Shown: one piece after another, positions 18,511 through 27,385 of the stretch
Layout of the letters: every line of letters starts with the position of its first letter
Position numbering within the stretch: the stretch's first letter is position 1
Assembly: GCF_013359945.1 (NCBI RefSeq)
Contig: NZ_JABWCS010000201.1
Location: 62,001-126,000 of the forward strand
Length of the DNA stretch: 64,000 nucleotides
DNA from: Paenibacillus agri
GTDB lineage: Bacteria; Bacillota; Bacilli; Paenibacillales; Paenibacillaceae
Direction of reading: 5' to 3'
Notes under the pieces: model-generated
Told to the model about the DNA's origin: nothing
Seen by the model: the letters and a program-made list of their open reading frames with translations, nothing else
The model's database searches: none
Made by a program: the position numbers and the translations under genes

Positions 18511-19652
18511 TGAAAATGATCCGATGCATTCTTATTACTGCACTGCTTTCCACACTCCTTACAGGCTGTTGGGGAGCAAAGGAAATTGAGCACATGATCT
18601 ATGTGAATACACTCGGAGTCGATTATGTAGATAACAAGGTCGTTGTTTATATCCAGATGGTTAACTTTAGCGGTATCGCCAAGAAAGAAGCGGGTCAAGC
18701 CCAGGAACAGAAAACATTCATAGGAAAAGCTGACGGGGAATCCTTTGATACTGCGATTTTCAATTTGTATGCTACCAGCCCGCAAAGAATTATCTGGAGT
18801 AATGTGAAGACGATCGTTTTTAGTGAAGCAGCGCTAAAGGAGAAAGATGTTGTAAACCAGGTATTGGACGTGTGGGACCGATACTATGAATTTCGTTATA
18901 CCGTTTGGACCATGGGGACTAGCGATGCCATCGATAAAGTGTTGAGCACGACGTCAATCGCCGATTTATCGGTGATCTACTCCCAGCTTAACAGTCCTAT
19001 GCGAACGTATGAACAGAGTTCCATCATCGCTCCGCTGTATCTCTACAAGTTTATTTGGAAGTGGAAAGAAAAAGCTGAAACGGTTCAGCTGCCTTATCTG
19101 GAAATTGTACCGTCCTGGACGAATAACAAAGAGTCCTCACCCAATATTAGCATGAAGGGGATTTGTTTTCTGCAGAACCAGCAATTTCGGGGCTGCTTGA
19201 AGAATAACGATATTTTAGGGAATAGATGGCTTGAAAAAAATACGGAAAGAACGCCCCTGGTTATCAAGGATGAACAAAACGACGTACTCGCTTTGTTGGT
19301 CATGAACAAAATTAAACACTCCATTCGTCCCAAGCTGAAGAATGGCAAACCTGTCTTCGCGATAAAAGTGTCTATGCAGGCCACTCTTCCCGAGATCAGC
19401 ACAAATCTAAGTAAGAAAAAGCTTGAACTAAAAGCTATAGAAGAGATTAATGAGCAAATTATGAAAACTTACACCAAAGGTTTAGAAATCGGTGCCGATG
19501 TATATGGACTATCCAACATATTCTATCGTGACAATGTAAAGGAGTGGAACAAGTTAAATGATAAGGGGCAATTACCACTCGATTCGAAGAGCATTGACAA
19601 GATCGATATCAAAGTGAACCTGATTAGCGGCGGTATTTCTAAAATGAAGTAA
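18510..19652 (+). CDS. Spore germinant receptor subunit C, Ger(x)C lipoprotein (operon 2)
   Basis: 380 aa. The signal sequence ends in the lipobox LLSTLLTGC (Cys about residue 20), then WGAKEIEHMIYVNTLGVDYV, the GerC-type start. It is the last gene of operon 2, followed by a bidirectional terminator at 19661-19697. It is probably anchored on the outer face of the inner spore membrane. Confidence 0.92.
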   Translation: MKMIRCILITALLSTLLTGCWGAKEIEHMIYVNTLGVDYVDNKVVVYIQMVNFSGIAKKEAGQAQEQKTFIGKADGESFDTAIFNLYATSPQRIIWSNVKTIVFSEAALKEKDVVNQVLDVWDRYYEFRYTVWTMGTSDAIDKVLSTTSIADLSVIYSQLNSPMRTYEQSSIIAPLYLYKFIWKWKEKAETVQLPYLEIVPSWTNNKESSPNISMKGICFLQNQQFRGCLKNNDILGNRWLEKNTERTPLVIKDEQNDVLALLVMNKIKHSIRPKLKNGKPVFAIKVSMQATLPEISTNLSKKKLELKAIEEINEQIMKTYTKGLEIGADVYGLSNIFYRDNVKEWNKLNDKGQLPLDSKSIDKIDIKVNLISGGISKMK

Positions 19653-19660
19653 TCAACACA

Positions 19661-19697
19661 AAGAAACGCATCCGATCATTGGACAGGTGCGTTTCTT
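19661..19697. terminator. Bidirectional terminator between ger operon 2 and the UvrA-like gene
   Basis: AAGAAACGCA (19661-19670) pairs with TGCGTTTCTT (19688-19697), followed by TTCTT on the plus strand. It lies between convergent genes. Confidence 0.8.
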
Positions 19698-19706
19698 TTC
19701 TTCTAT

Positions 19707-22700
19707 TTAATTAGGTTGCTCCAGGAATTGATGTACCGCCATCATATCCCGTTTATTGAGCTCACGAATGCGATTGAAAATCGGAATATCTCCAACCGCT
19801 TCAAGACTCGACCCATCGGCAACAACATCACTGACTTTGCCCGTTAGCCAGGTCTGCACGTCGATGCCTTCGACGATCTCCTTCCGCCCTTCATCATTGA
19901 TACCACTTGCATAGCAGCTCACACAAGGAATTGTTAATTTATATACACCATCATGGAGTCCATCTTCAGATATGACCTTCTTCCCCTTACAGAATGGACA
20001 TGGCTGACTGGCTTTAACCTTATTAATTAAGGTGACAATTTTTTTGTAGCCAAACGCTTCATAGACATAGGTCAGTTTTTTGTATTTTCCATTCGTGAAA
20101 TACTTATCAATGATGTTCTCTCTCGTCTCAGTGATATCGGCAAAATCACAGATCGTGACCCGATTGTTCCGGCTGATGGATTCAACACTACCGCTAATAC
20201 GGTCCCAGAATGGCAGGACATTTTGTAGAACCATTTCATAGTGGGCGAAGCTTGCCTGCTCTAATTCAAGCATTTTCAGAGCAGCTTGTGTTTCTCTAGG
20301 CAATAAAGAGACATCTTCTGTTAACACCATCTCGCCACCGACAATGGCTTGTATTTTATCTAGCACCTGCAAATCACCCACGGTTCTAATGGCTTGATCA
20401 ACTGGCTGCCCAATGATCTCACGAATATCCGTGTCGCCAAACTTCAGCTTCTTATGATGATTTAATACGGTTCCTTGGCAGATTGGGCAGGTAATCATTT
20501 TTTTAGACGCTTTGATATGCTCTTTAATGATTGATTTCGAGATCACCATATAGTTGCCAATGATGGTATTAAAGCCTTCCCAAGTCCTCGAAGCTTTGCT
20601 CGCCTTATCATAAAATGACTTTTCCCAATACCCGTATAAAAAGGTATGCTTCTCAGCTTCCGTCAGCTCGTTATAACTTTTGCTTAGATCCTGACTGAGC
20701 TCATTCTTAATCTCCCCAAAGATGAATTCAATTTTGGAGAATTGATAGAATTTTAAAATCTCCATCGCATCCGGATGCAACATGCCATCCCAGAACGGTA
20801 CGGTTTTATCCTGGACCACAATATCGAAATCAAATTCTTCAATCACCCGGCGGCCCTTGCAGCTTGGACAATGATTCTCTTGATGATAGAAATCGAAGCT
20901 ATTCGTATCTTTATTGGTGGGATGTGCCGCCACAATATGGTTGATCAAGCCACCAATTTCATAAAGAAATGTATATTGGCTATACAAGTGCCGTTCCAGA
21001 TCAATGGCAACGACCGGCGCAATTCGTTCCGATTCGTATTCACCGTAGATCAATCGAGCCATGGAGGATAAGCTTTTTAAGATACCGCCTTTATAAACGT
21101 TCTCTGCATTTTTAAAATAGGCAAGCTGATCTTCTTTTAAATAGTTAATGCCATTATGTTCATGCAATGTTGAAGAAATATGCGCTGGAGCGGCAGTATC
21201 TGCACCGTTTTGCCCGCGATAATAATCAACATGCCTGACAACATCAAGATGCTCCACAGGAGCAAGCTGTCTTTTCCCAAAATCGGCGATAAAATCTGAG
21301 TTCTCCAGCATATACGCGTTATGTTCAATCATGATCATAGATACAGATTCATCCTGCAGAATAACCCTGATGCTATCAATGAATTGATTTAGAATGTTCT
21401 GGGATAGACCTTTGGAAGGCTCGTCGAAAATAAATAGCGTATGTGGGTTCCTCGATCCCGCGAACAGTTCGGAAACTAAATGGACACATTGGAATTCACC
21501 CGTCGATAGGGTCTGAGTTTTTCTTTCCAACGTCAAATAACCAAGTCCAAGCTTGATCAACAAGCTCAAGCGTTTATGAGCGATGTCTTCATTTGGCAGT
21601 TCCTCAATAATATCTTCAATCGAGCGCTGAAAAATATCATCAATATCTTCACTATACTTCGTAAGTTTCTTTTTAATATCCAGAAAAGTCGCTACGGTTG
21701 ACCGGCTGGTAATCGATTGATTTCGATCTTGCCCGACCATGACCAGCTTATCCTTGGGATATCGCTTTACAAAATCTTTGGCCATACATTCATTGACCAG
21801 TGTAGATTTACCGCATCCAGACTCACCTGTAAAAGTTACAAGTCTATTCTGGGGAATCTGTATTTCAGCGATTTGAACATTACGGCAATACAGATCATGA
21901 AACTGATAATATCCAGTTGGGGCTTCCGCATTTCGTTCCCAGGTGACGGGCTGTGGTCGCGGTGACTCTTCTACAATTTTGCCGCCATATTTACCACTAC
22001 CAGGTCCGAAGAATAAGTGCTTGTCCGCTGTATCGAGCACCGTGTCGGAATGGTCAATCAGCCAGATTTGATTCTTGTACCCCAATTGTTCAATCTGTTC
22101 TAAAATTCGCAACAGGGTTTGATGATCAAGACCCACAGAGATTTCGTCAATGATAATCACTGTATTTTCACTAGTGGCCATGAATTCTGCCAAGTAAAGT
22201 CGTGTTAATTCTCCGCCTGACAATGTTCCCATGATCCGATTTAATGTTAAATAACCAATATTCATATTGATTATATTTTGCAGAATAAGTTGTTTGCCTT
22301 CACTAATCTTTAGGACTTCTGCCAGCGAAAGAATGGTCTCAATGCTTAAATTGTTGATATCGGAAATGCTATGTGGTCGATCCAGTAATTCAATGGTATG
22401 CTGTTCAACTTCTTGACTATAACGTCTACCCTTACACTTCTTACATTCGAGATTTTTAGTAGTTCCGCGGCCCTTACAATCCGGACACCAGCCTAACTCA
22501 TTGTTAAATGAAAAAACTTCCGGAGAAAGATTGAATTGTTCCGCAAGCGTCACACGAATCTCCGTAAACACACCGGTATGTGTACCAATGGTTGAGCGTG
22601 GATTGGAAGATATCGATGATCTGCCTAGAAAAAGCACCAGTGGCATCTCTTCCATCTTGATGGCACTGAAATTAGTCTCCATAATATCGGGAAATAAATA

Positions 22701-22877
22701 CTGGTATTCGGCCTTTGGCAATAAGGAAACGAGACGTTTCTTGGATTCTTCACCAATGGTTTGACAAAAAGTTGTTTTACCGGACCCAGACAAGCCAGCT
22801 ATGCCTAAAGATTCATCCACTGGCAGCACGGCATCCAGCTTGTTAATGTTGTTCGCAATTAATTGTTTAATCTTCAT
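19707..22877 (-). CDS. Large UvrA-like ABC ATPase with zinc-binding C-terminal extension
   Basis: 1056 aa. First ABC module: Walker A GLSGSGKTT (residues 28-36), zinc module CPDCKGRG...CKKCKGRR near residue 131, signature TLSGGELTRLYLAE, Walker B VIIIDEISVGLD, and LIDHS. Second module: Walker A TGESGCGKST, degenerate signature TLSTGEFQCVHLVSE, Walker B LFIFDEPSKGLS, MIEHN. After about residue 560 comes an extra ~490-residue region with further Cys pairs (CPSCKGRR, CPICQG, CPFCKGKK, CVSC). Standard UvrA is about 950 aa with a zinc finger in the second module, so this is a divergent paralogue. It may be a UvrA-like resistance or DNA-binding ATPase, not the repair UvrA. It stands alone, without uvrB or uvrC. 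Confidence 0.85.
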   Translation of the reverse strand: MKIKQLIANNINKLDAVLPVDESLGIAGLSGSGKTTFCQTIGEESKKRLVSLLPKAEYQYLFPDIMETNFSAIKMEEMPLVLFLGRSSISSNPRSTIGTHTGVFTEIRVTLAEQFNLSPEVFSFNNELGWCPDCKGRGTTKNLECKKCKGRRYSQEVEQHTIELLDRPHSISDINNLSIETILSLAEVLKISEGKQLILQNIINMNIGYLTLNRIMGTLSGGELTRLYLAEFMATSENTVIIIDEISVGLDHQTLLRILEQIEQLGYKNQIWLIDHSDTVLDTADKHLFFGPGSGKYGGKIVEESPRPQPVTWERNAEAPTGYYQFHDLYCRNVQIAEIQIPQNRLVTFTGESGCGKSTLVNECMAKDFVKRYPKDKLVMVGQDRNQSITSRSTVATFLDIKKKLTKYSEDIDDIFQRSIEDIIEELPNEDIAHKRLSLLIKLGLGYLTLERKTQTLSTGEFQCVHLVSELFAGSRNPHTLFIFDEPSKGLSQNILNQFIDSIRVILQDESVSMIMIEHNAYMLENSDFIADFGKRQLAPVEHLDVVRHVDYYRGQNGADTAAPAHISSTLHEHNGINYLKEDQLAYFKNAENVYKGGILKSLSSMARLIYGEYESERIAPVVAIDLERHLYSQYTFLYEIGGLINHIVAAHPTNKDTNSFDFYHQENHCPSCKGRRVIEEFDFDIVVQDKTVPFWDGMLHPDAMEILKFYQFSKIEFIFGEIKNELSQDLSKSYNELTEAEKHTFLYGYWEKSFYDKASKASRTWEGFNTIIGNYMVISKSIIKEHIKASKKMITCPICQGTVLNHHKKLKFGDTDIREIIGQPVDQAIRTVGDLQVLDKIQAIVGGEMVLTEDVSLLPRETQAALKMLELEQASFAHYEMVLQNVLPFWDRISGSVESISRNNRVTICDFADITETRENIIDKYFTNGKYKKLTYVYEAFGYKKIVTLINKVKASQPCPFCKGKKVISEDGLHDGVYKLTIPCVSCYASGINDEGRKEIVEGIDVQTWLTGKVSDVVADGSSLEAVGDIPIFNRIRELNKRDMMAVHQFLEQPN

Positions 22878-22908
22878 AGTGATATCCTCTCATCTCCATT
22901 CTCTCCAT

Positions 22909-23126
22909 CTATATAAGATGATCTTAAGATCCGAACTTAAGGCTCGGTCGTCACTACGGTGGAATGTTTGGACTTCCGGCCGCTGTTGTCTGCAGATTTC
23001 TTGATTTAATACCGCTGTTTGCGGTAGAAATCCGCAGACAAAGGCGGGCGCTAACGCTCCTACAGTTCCAAACTTCCCCCTTCGTTCCTTCTCGCTTTTG
23101 TTACTCTCTTTTGTTCATCTTATCTA
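22909..23126 (+). repeat. Dispersed intergenic repeat family, copy A
   Basis: About 218 bp. It aligns with copies at 27035-27286 (+) and 51278-51585 (-). Shared blocks in order: CTACGGTG, GGACTTCCGG, CTGTTGT, CAGATTTCTT, a small CCGC...GCGGT hairpin, GAGCG/CGCTC-type hairpin and CTACAGTTCCAA. The ends carry imperfect inverted repeats (CTATATAAGATGATC and, at the right end, TGTTCATCTTATCTAG). No coding capacity is seen. It may be a MITE-like element or a structured transcript region. Confidence 0.7.
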
Positions 23127-23146
23127 GTATTGCCATGTTCTCATCT

Positions 23147-23180
23147 AAAAATGACGCCTTCCCTGTTACGGAAAAGCGTC
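23147..23180 (-). terminator. Terminator of the ArsR-AHSA1 operon
   Basis: On the minus strand, GACGCTTTTCC...GGGAAGGCGTC is followed by ATTTTTAG. Confidence 0.7.
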
Positions 23181-23207
23181 CGGTTGATAGAAAATAGAAG
23201 ATTATTG

Positions 23208-23624
23208 TTACAGTTCTGCCAGCACTTTTTCAAGTTGAACGCCATTATTCGTCCAAGCATATTTAGCTCCCTCAATAGCGCCCGGACGAGACTTGGTAGT
23301 TTCACTAAATCCGAATTGATCAAGATGCAAATGAACGGTTCCATCAGAACCTTCTTTCAACGTCCAAGTAACGGTAGTGCTTTCTCCGGCACTCAGCCAA
23401 GTATACGATAATGTGTGCGGCTCATCCACTACGAGTACCTCGCAATCAACAATACCATTCCACCATTCATTCGGCTCTGTGCGGAACTGGAATTTATGTC
23501 CCACAACCGGTTTAAAGTCGTTGCTCCAGATCCATTTCGCAAGAGTGTCCGAATCCGTTAAAGCGTTCCACACCTTCTCGATTGAACTTGTGAATTGATA
23601 ATCTAAGGATACATCTGGTTTCAT
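23208..23624 (-). CDS. SRPBCC/AHSA1 domain protein
   Basis: 138 aa. The pattern DYQFTSSIEKVWNALTDSDTLAKWIWSNDFKPVVGHKFQFRTEPNEWWNGIVDCEVLVVDEPHTLSYTW is the classical AHSA1 helix-grip fold. Family members bind hydrophobic ligands; some resemble the Hsp90 activator Aha1. It overlaps the upstream ArsR gene by 4 nt (ATGA). ArsR-AHSA1 pairs are very common in Firmicutes, and the ArsR protein probably controls both. Confidence 0.88.
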   Translation of the reverse strand: MKPDVSLDYQFTSSIEKVWNALTDSDTLAKWIWSNDFKPVVGHKFQFRTEPNEWWNGIVDCEVLVVDEPHTLSYTWLSAGESTTVTWTLKEGSDGTVHLHLDQFGFSETTKSRPGAIEGAKYAWTNNGVQLEKVLAEL

Positions 23625-23953
23625 TGTTCTTCCTCCAATAATAGTTTTAGTTTGTCGAATCTTTCTTTCCAGAACCCTTCGTAGAACGATACCCAGTCCT
23701 GAATTTCTTTAAGCGGCGCGGCATTTAATCGGTATCTCGTTTCTCTGCCAACCTTTCGAGCAATGACAAGACCGGAATCTTTAAGGATAGACAAATGCTT
23801 AGAAACGGCAGTACGCCCCATTTGAAAATGAACCGTAATCTCATGCAGCGGAATCTCATCAACATCTGCCAATATTTGAATTAGTTGTCGCCTTGTTGGA
23901 TCAGCAACAGCGTCATAAACATCTCTCACTTGACTTCGTTCGTTCAAAATCAC
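23621..23953 (-). CDS. ArsR family winged-helix repressor
   Basis: 110 aa. The HTH core is VADPTRRQLIQILADVDEIPLHEITVHFQMGRTAVSKHLSILKDSGLVIARKVGRETRYRLN, the standard ArsR/SmtB layout without the metal-binding Cys pair (no ELCVCDL). The start is GTG at 23953 or TTG at 23947; the latter has the better distance to GGTAGGGG. The gene heads a two-gene operon with AHSA1 and is preceded by a consensus promoter containing two palindromes, strongly suggesting autorepression. Confidence 0.88.
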   Translation of the reverse strand: MILNERSQVRDVYDAVADPTRRQLIQILADVDEIPLHEITVHFQMGRTAVSKHLSILKDSGLVIARKVGRETRYRLNAAPLKEIQDWVSFYEGFWKERFDKLKLLLEEEQ

Positions 23954-24015
23954 CCCTACCTTTTCCGTAATATTACCTGTAGTGCCACTGAATATACTTC
24001 ATTAGCATCTGATAG

Positions 24016-24067
24016 GACACCATTTAGTGTCGAATTGATTATAGGACACCATTTGGTGTCCTGTCAA
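24016..24067 (-). promoter_or_regulatory. Autoregulated sigma-A promoter with two ArsR-type operators
   Basis: On the minus strand, TTGACA (24067-24062), 18-bp spacer and TATAAT (24043-24038) are perfect. The spacer lies within a perfect palindrome AGGACACC-ATTT-GGTGTCCT (24043-24062). A second copy, GACAC-CATTTA-GTGTC (24016-24031), lies just downstream of the -10 box, over the expected transcription start. Bound repressor would block both promoter recognition and initiation. Confidence 0.85.
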
Positions 24068-24083
24068 GATACCTTGCTCTACC

Positions 24084-24119
24084 AAAAAAAAGACCCCCGA
24101 TACCAAGTATCGAAGGCCT
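24084..24119 (-). terminator. Terminator of the GH30 gene
   Basis: On the minus strand, a stem built on CGATAC-TTG-GTATCG is flanked by GGCCT/GGGTC and followed by eight T. Confidence 0.75.
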
Positions 24120-24131
24120 GATGATACGATT

Positions 24132-25634
24132 TTATGAAACGGTTCCGTTCCATTTGTAAGTCATAACCGACTTGCCTGGAATGGTAACGGTGAAGCTTTG
24201 ACTGCCCCACTGGATCTTCACATTACGCTGCGCGCTGGAAGAGTTATAAGCCACTACGACTTTGGAGCCGTCCGGATTGCGGAATGCTACGTTTTTAACT
24301 TCTGAACCGGTGTTACTGTCAATGCGATAAGCATTCGGTACAACAAATTTACTGAAGTGACCGAGCAGATAGTATTGTTTATGATAAGTTACATTATTTT
24401 CAGGTGCGTCATTACGGTTATCCGAATTGCGGATCGTGAGCATTCCTTTATTGCTGTTGTTCGGTGCAAGCAGTGCCGGACCGTCTTTTTGATCCAGGGC
24501 AGCGTTCCAGGTAATGATCGACTTGGACCAGTTTCTCGTAATATTGATGAACTCGTTGATCATATTATCGAATCCGCTCGATGTGCCGTTCTGCGGATCA
24601 TTCCAGTTACCGAAGCCGCCCTCGGTGAACCAGACTTCCTTGTCTGGATGATTGTTGTGGATCGAAGTCATTTGCGAACCGTCCCCGCTGTCGTAGTGGT
24701 GGAAAGCGCTACCAGAAACATAACTGCCTTTGCCCGCATTCTTGAGATTGGTAATGACCTGGTTAGGGAAGTTCCAGTCCAGATAGTTATGGTCAAACGC
24801 GATAATCTTGGTATTCATCCCGGCATTACGCAGTGTAGGACCCAGATAGTCACCGATAAAGCCTGTCTGATCCTGTACGTTCATGCCCATGGAAGGATAG
24901 TGGGATGGTTCATACATAGGTTCATTTTGCAAGGTTACTGCATAGATCGGTACTCCTTCAGCCTGATAAGCTTCGATGTATTTTTTGAAATAGTTCGCAT
25001 ACGTCCCGTAATGCTCTGCTCTCAGCTTGCCGCCATTCAGCGTATTGGAATATTTCATCCAGGCAGGTGCACTCCAAGGTGAGCCCATCACTTTAATATT
25101 AGGATTCTTGGCAATCGCAGCTTTCACCATCGGAAGAATATATGCCTTGTCCCGGTCGATCGAAAATTGACTCAGTGACGTATCGTTTGGTGTATCGGCA
25201 TACGTATAGGCTGCCCAGGCAAAATCCGAACTCCCGATAGGCTGCCTCAGCAGGCTGAGTCCAATTCCCGAAGATCCGAACAACCGCTCCATCACTTCTG
25301 CACGATTATTGTTATCCAATTTGTAGTTCATGAGCCATGCGGAAGCATCCGTCAGAGAGACACCAAAACCATCCATCTGTTGGTACCTTTGGTTCTCGTT
25401 CACCGTAATGGTGACGTCCGCATTGCCAGAATTACTACTGAAATTCTTATCTGCGATCCGGGTCAGCCGGGCAGTCGGACTCAGACCAACAGCCGGTTCA
25501 GAATTGGGATCAGAGGTCGAAATCCATACCTCCACCTGTTCCCCAGCAGCGTGGGCAGCATTAGGTACTGTTGAACCTGCAGAGATTAAAAGACCGGACA
25601 GCAATACAAGAGCACTCTTTTTCCATACTTTCAT
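24132..25634 (-). CDS. Secreted glycoside hydrolase family 30 enzyme (glucosylceramidase/endo-beta-1,6-glucanase-like)
   Basis: 500 aa. ATG 25634 follows AAAAGGAG and opens a Sec signal peptide (KVWKKSALVLLSGLLISAGS..., cleavage near AHA about residue 29); a longer frame to 25709 lacks an RBS. The GH30 barrel is clear: YQQMDGFGVSLTDASAWLMN, LLRQPIGSSDFA, MGSPWSAPAWMK. The acid/base Glu is in TLQNEPMYEPSHYPSMGM, and the nucleophile Glu in KEVWFTEGGFGNW. A beta-sandwich tail follows. The pattern fits GH30 subfamilies acting on beta-1,6-glucan or glucosides, not glucuronoxylan. Two cre-like sites upstream suggest catabolite repression. Confidence 0.9.
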   Translation of the reverse strand: MKVWKKSALVLLSGLLISAGSTVPNAAHAAGEQVEVWISTSDPNSEPAVGLSPTARLTRIADKNFSSNSGNADVTITVNENQRYQQMDGFGVSLTDASAWLMNYKLDNNNRAEVMERLFGSSGIGLSLLRQPIGSSDFAWAAYTYADTPNDTSLSQFSIDRDKAYILPMVKAAIAKNPNIKVMGSPWSAPAWMKYSNTLNGGKLRAEHYGTYANYFKKYIEAYQAEGVPIYAVTLQNEPMYEPSHYPSMGMNVQDQTGFIGDYLGPTLRNAGMNTKIIAFDHNYLDWNFPNQVITNLKNAGKGSYVSGSAFHHYDSGDGSQMTSIHNNHPDKEVWFTEGGFGNWNDPQNGTSSGFDNMINEFINITRNWSKSIITWNAALDQKDGPALLAPNNSNKGMLTIRNSDNRNDAPENNVTYHKQYYLLGHFSKFVVPNAYRIDSNTGSEVKNVAFRNPDGSKVVVAYNSSSAQRNVKIQWGSQSFTVTIPGKSVMTYKWNGTVS

Positions 25635-25684
25635 GAACTCAACTCCTTTTAGATTTATAGAATATAACGCAAAATAGCATAAAA

Positions 25685-25698
25685 TGAAATCGATTTCA
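25685..25698 (-). promoter_or_regulatory. cre site upstream of the GH30 gene (perfect palindrome)
   Basis: TGAAATCGATTTCA matches the CcpA cre consensus TGWAANCGNTNWCA at every position. It lies 51 bp upstream of the start codon. A LacI-family local regulator would bind a similar site, but none is encoded nearby. Confidence 0.7.
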
Positions 25699-25803
25699 TT
25701 TTGTTGCAAAGAATAGCGTCATTTCTAGTTACTTCAGCTCTCTTCCTTCACACCTCCTCTTAACAAGACAAATTTAGTGATCTAAGGTTTATTCAAAACT
25801 TAA

Positions 25804-25817
25804 TGAAAGCGTATTCA
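25804..25817 (-). promoter_or_regulatory. Second cre-like site upstream of the GH30 gene
   Basis: TGAAAGCGTATTCA fits the relaxed cre consensus TGNAANCGNWNNCA. It lies about 170 bp upstream of the GH30 start. It also lies 68 bp beyond the hydrolase end, so its partner is most likely GH30. Confidence 0.5.
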
Positions 25818-25898
25818 TAAATAGTTATACACTCTACTGGGAATAATTGCAACAAGTAAATCCATATTTATTTCAAAATGTTACCAAAGTCATAGAAA

Positions 25899-25935
25899 AG
25901 CCGAATGCCCCATAGGAGTATGGATTCATTCGGCT
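25899..25935 (-). terminator. Terminator of the minus-strand alpha/beta hydrolase
   Basis: AGCCGAATG (25899-25907) and CATTCGGCT (25927-25935); on the minus strand it is followed by TTTCT. Confidence 0.7.
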
Positions 25936-25943
25936 CTTCTATT

Positions 25944-26885
25944 TTACTTAACTTCTGCCATAAAGCTTCTGAAATCTTCGGCGATTTCTTTGGAGTGGGT
26001 ATGGTGCAGATAATGCTCCCCTTCAAGTTCAATTATTTTTCCATATGCAGAGTTTTTGATTTGCTCTTCATGTCCTTTTTTCCAGCCTTCAACATCTGTA
26101 TTAACTTTGACTAAGAAGAAGAGTACCGGAAGGTTCTTAGGGAAGCTATAGCTCTCCGCAGCTTTAAAGTTATGCGTGAAGTTCTCCCCTTCATTCAACA
26201 TATTGGCATTAAACGCATTTTTGAGCGAAATCATTCTTACTTGTTCTTTGATTGTCTCGTCACCGTCCGGTGCAAACACTTGGTCTGGACTTAATTTCAT
26301 GAGCAATCTGTTGAACCCGGAATCCCGAAGGAACTTATACACGCCTGTTGGAAACTCTTCATCTTCCCCGTTCATTTGCGTTGGAAAACTGCTATCAATC
26401 CCTACAAATGCCTTCACTTCATTTCCGTATTTATTCACATATTCCAGTCCGTAGATACCGGCAATGGAGTGCCCCATCAGCGTGTAGCGGTTAATATTTA
26501 ATTTTTGCAGAGCTTCATGCGTTTCAGCTACGATATTATCAATAGTGCGTTCTTTGTCCGTAACATCACTTAGTCCATAGCCGAATGGCTCTACCACTAC
26601 CACTTTATAAAAGGGAGCTAACTGATCTATCAGTGGCTTAAAGTCAAGGCCTGGGGCTGCTGTTGCAAAGCCTGGAAGTAGCACGACGGTCTCGTCTCCC
26701 TTACCTTGGATCAAGACATTCATGTTCTTTCCATCCACCGACACTTTCTGGCCATAAGGTTCTATCTTCCCCAGCTCGGTTTTGTTACTGACCTTATTGA
26801 CGACGAACACCCCGACTATAAACAGTACAATTGCCAAGACTAGAACACCTATTGTTTTAAGCAAAAAAGACAGTATTTTCTTCAT
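25944..26885 (-). CDS. Membrane-anchored alpha/beta hydrolase
   Basis: 313 aa. A single N-terminal transmembrane segment (about residues 8-30) is followed by an extracytoplasmic alpha/beta hydrolase. The nucleophile elbow is MGHSIAG (Ser near residue 140), the oxyanion strand ETVVLLPGFATAAPG, an acidic residue lies in the VKVNTDVEG region, and the catalytic His is probably in ELEGEHYLHHTHS. Substrate unknown. It stands alone between terminators. Confidence 0.82.
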   Translation of the reverse strand: MKKILSFLLKTIGVLVLAIVLFIVGVFVVNKVSNKTELGKIEPYGQKVSVDGKNMNVLIQGKGDETVVLLPGFATAAPGLDFKPLIDQLAPFYKVVVVEPFGYGLSDVTDKERTIDNIVAETHEALQKLNINRYTLMGHSIAGIYGLEYVNKYGNEVKAFVGIDSSFPTQMNGEDEEFPTGVYKFLRDSGFNRLLMKLSPDQVFAPDGDETIKEQVRMISLKNAFNANMLNEGENFTHNFKAAESYSFPKNLPVLFFLVKVNTDVEGWKKGHEEQIKNSAYGKIIELEGEHYLHHTHSKEIAEDFRSFMAEVK

Positions 26886-27385
26886 AAATGAGTTCCTCTC
26901 TGGGTGCTTTTTTTTAGATCCCCCGCCTATCTCCCCCTTATTCTAACAAGCCAGGATTAGCTCTTGTAAAACATAAGTTAAACGGAACCTTAACTCTTTG
27001 GCAGCGTTCGGGCTGGAGTTAATGTTCTGTTAAACTATATATATTGAACTTAGTTACTAACATAAGGATCGGCGTCGCTACGGTGAAGCTTAGACTTTCG
27101 GTCGTTGTTGTCCCCAGATTTCTTCTAATTAACCGCTTGTAGCGGTTGAAATCCGGAACAGTTTATGCTTTCGATGCTAGATTTCCTTCGGAAAGCTTTC
27201 AGACGAGCGCTTCGCTCCTACAGTTCCAATCTTCCCCTCCACTCCTTCTCCCCTTTTTGTTTCTTTCTTTTGTTCAAATTATATAGAACGCGGATTAAAA
27301 TAATCGCGAAATTCCTATGTATCCGCTCAAAGTCAGCATTAACTATATCGGATCAGCACTGATCCTCTCTTAGATGAAGTCCCTG
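26886..27385. other. 500-bp intergenic region with dispersed repeat copy B
   Basis: No supportable gene. The main content is repeat copy B (27035-27286). The remaining flanks are AT-rich and show no clear promoter. Confidence 0.6.
27035..27286 (+). repeat. Dispersed intergenic repeat family, copy B
   Basis: About 252 bp. Same order of blocks as copy A (GCTACGGTG, GACTTTCGG, GTTGTTGT, CAGATTTCTT, ACCGCTTGTAGCGGT hairpin, GAGCGCTTCGCTC hairpin, CTACAGTTCCAA, TTTTGTTCA). Its ends are imperfect inverted repeats, CTATATATATTGAACTTA at 27035-27052 and TTTGTTCAAATTATATAG at 27269-27286. An extra ~35-bp block around 27160-27200 is absent from copy A. Confidence 0.7.

Larger units (their letters stand above)
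22878..23207. other. Intergenic region holding dispersed repeat copy A
   Basis: A 330-bp gap with no convincing ORF. It contains repeat copy A (22909-23126) and, at 23147-23180, the terminator of the AHSA1 gene. Confidence 0.6.

Noticed and set aside
24357..25082. 241-aa plus-strand ORF
   Set aside because: Antisense to the GH30 gene, Ile/Arg-rich shadow with no domain.
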